Positions 13,226-13,889 of a stretch of DNA of 13,889 nucleotides are shown piece by piece (the first letter of the stretch is position 1; every line of letters starts with the position of its first letter). This DNA is from an uncultured Oscillospiraceae bacterium (GTDB lineage: Bacteria; Bacillota; Clostridia; UBA1212; SIG427): NCBI GenBank assembly GCA_902465325.1, contig CABQMV010000047.1:1-13889 (forward strand). The letters are read 5' to 3'. The notes beneath the pieces were generated by a model. It had not been told where the DNA came from. It worked only from the letters and a program-made list of their open reading frames with translations, and ran no database searches. A program made the translations under genes and the position numbers.

Positions 13226-13889
13226 ATTTAACAGCGGATCAATGGACGGATTATGAAATTTTGGATACAGGAGACGGCATGAAGCTGGAGCGTTGGGGAG
13301 GCTATATTCTGGCGAGGCCCGATCCTCAGGTTATATGGAGAAAGTGTGCGCCGAACCTGTGGAAAAACGCTCATGCTGTTTATGAGCGGAGCAGCCGGGG
13401 CGGCGGCCAGTGGCATTTTAAGAGCAAGCTTCCGGCCAGATGGACAATAGGCTATGGAGATTTACGGTTTTACGTAGAACCTACAGGCTTTAAGCATACC
13501 GGACTTTTTCCGGAGCAGGCTGCTAATTGGAAATGGATGGCAGAAAGCATTGAGGAGAGAAAAGCTGCCGGCAGACCAGTTCGGGTTTTAAATCTTTTTG
13601 GTTATACAGGAGGCGCTACCTGTGCCTGCGCCCGGGCAGGCGCGGAGGTCTGCCATGTGGATGCCTCCAAGGGGATGGTAACCAGGGCCAGGGAAAATGT
13701 TGAGCTCTGCGGCCTGGCGACAGCCAGAGTCCGTTATCTGGTAGACGACGCATTTAAATTTGTATCCCGGGAGCTGCGCCGGGGAAACCGGTACGACGGA
13801 ATTGTTATGGACCCGCCCTCCTATGGAAGAGGACCGGGCGGTGAGGTCTGGAAGCTGGAGGACAGTCTGTTTGATTTTGTGAAGGAGGC
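13222..13889 (+). CDS. Class I SAM-dependent methyltransferase, COG1092/RlmI-like (3' end outside window)
   Basis: The ATG at 13222 overlaps the preceding TGA in ATGA, and the frame is open to the window end (222 complete codons). The N-terminal 90 residues (EILDTGDGMKLERWGGYIL, then YGDLRFYVEPTGFKHTG) resemble the region before the catalytic domain of RlmI-type rRNA methyltransferases. The Rossmann part shows motif I LNLFGYTGGAT (123-133), the SAM ribose-binding acid Asp147 in HVDASKG, and motif IV DPPSYGRG (197-204). Proteins of this group methylate rRNA, with 23S rRNA m5C1962 the best-known target; the exact base here cannot be told. DPPSY instead of the DPPxF/K seen in RlmI is a small difference. 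Residues after 222 lie beyond the window. Confidence 0.85.
   Translation, partial: MNLTADQWTDYEILDTGDGMKLERWGGYILARPDPQVIWRKCAPNLWKNAHAVYERSSRGGGQWHFKSKLPARWTIGYGDLRFYVEPTGFKHTGLFPEQAANWKWMAESIEERKAAGRPVRVLNLFGYTGGATCACARAGAEVCHVDASKGMVTRARENVELCGLATARVRYLVDDAFKFVSRELRRGNRYDGIVMDPPSYGRGPGGEVWKLEDSLFDFVKE

Overview
The window reads as a chromosomal segment of a Gram-positive, spore-forming gut Firmicute, most likely a Lachnospiraceae (Clostridium cluster XIVa) relative. The reasons are a CwlD-like spore-cortex amidase, a sortase-anchored Cna_B/SpaA adhesin, a T-box leader, strong AGGAGG-type ribosome binding sites with TTG and GTG starts, and moderate GC. No insertion sequence, phage gene, CRISPR array, rRNA or tRNA gene was seen.

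Left part, + strand (1-5488): the 3' end of an unidentified gene; a hairpin/terminator that overlaps the start of a cwlD-like amidase gene; a clean terminator; then a two-gene unit. That unit is a Ser/Thr-kinase-like protein fused to a domain resembling a P-loop-less ParA/TadZ fold, followed 16 bp later by a large cell-wall-anchored adhesin with an N-terminal thioester domain and five Cna_B/SpaA domains.

Middle part, - strand (11836 down to 5460). First comes an operon of a GlmU-like left-handed beta-helix acyltransferase and glmM (amino-sugar activation for the cell wall), driven by an extended -10 promoter. Just after glmM a near-consensus promoter (TTGACA-17-TATTAT) starts a roughly 290-nt T-box leader. 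Its specifier codon is best read as CUC and its T-box base pairs with an A73 discriminator, both pointing to tRNA-Leu. The gene behind it is not a tRNA synthetase or a leucine biosynthesis gene. It is an 844-residue fusion of a xylose-isomerase-like TIM barrel with a complete acyl-CoA synthetase. It is followed by a cytoplasmic GH27 alpha-galactosidase and a small zinc-ribbon protein, apparently in one transcript. The last gene overlaps tail-to-tail with the adhesin gene.

Right part, + strand (12038-13889): an AraM/EgsA-type sn-glycerol-1-phosphate dehydrogenase, overlapping by ATGA with a COG1092-like (RlmI-type) SAM-dependent methyltransferase that runs off the window.

The parts most worth following up are the leucine-type T-box in front of the TIM barrel/acyl-CoA ligase fusion, and the kinase-pseudoATPase plus thioester-adhesin pair.
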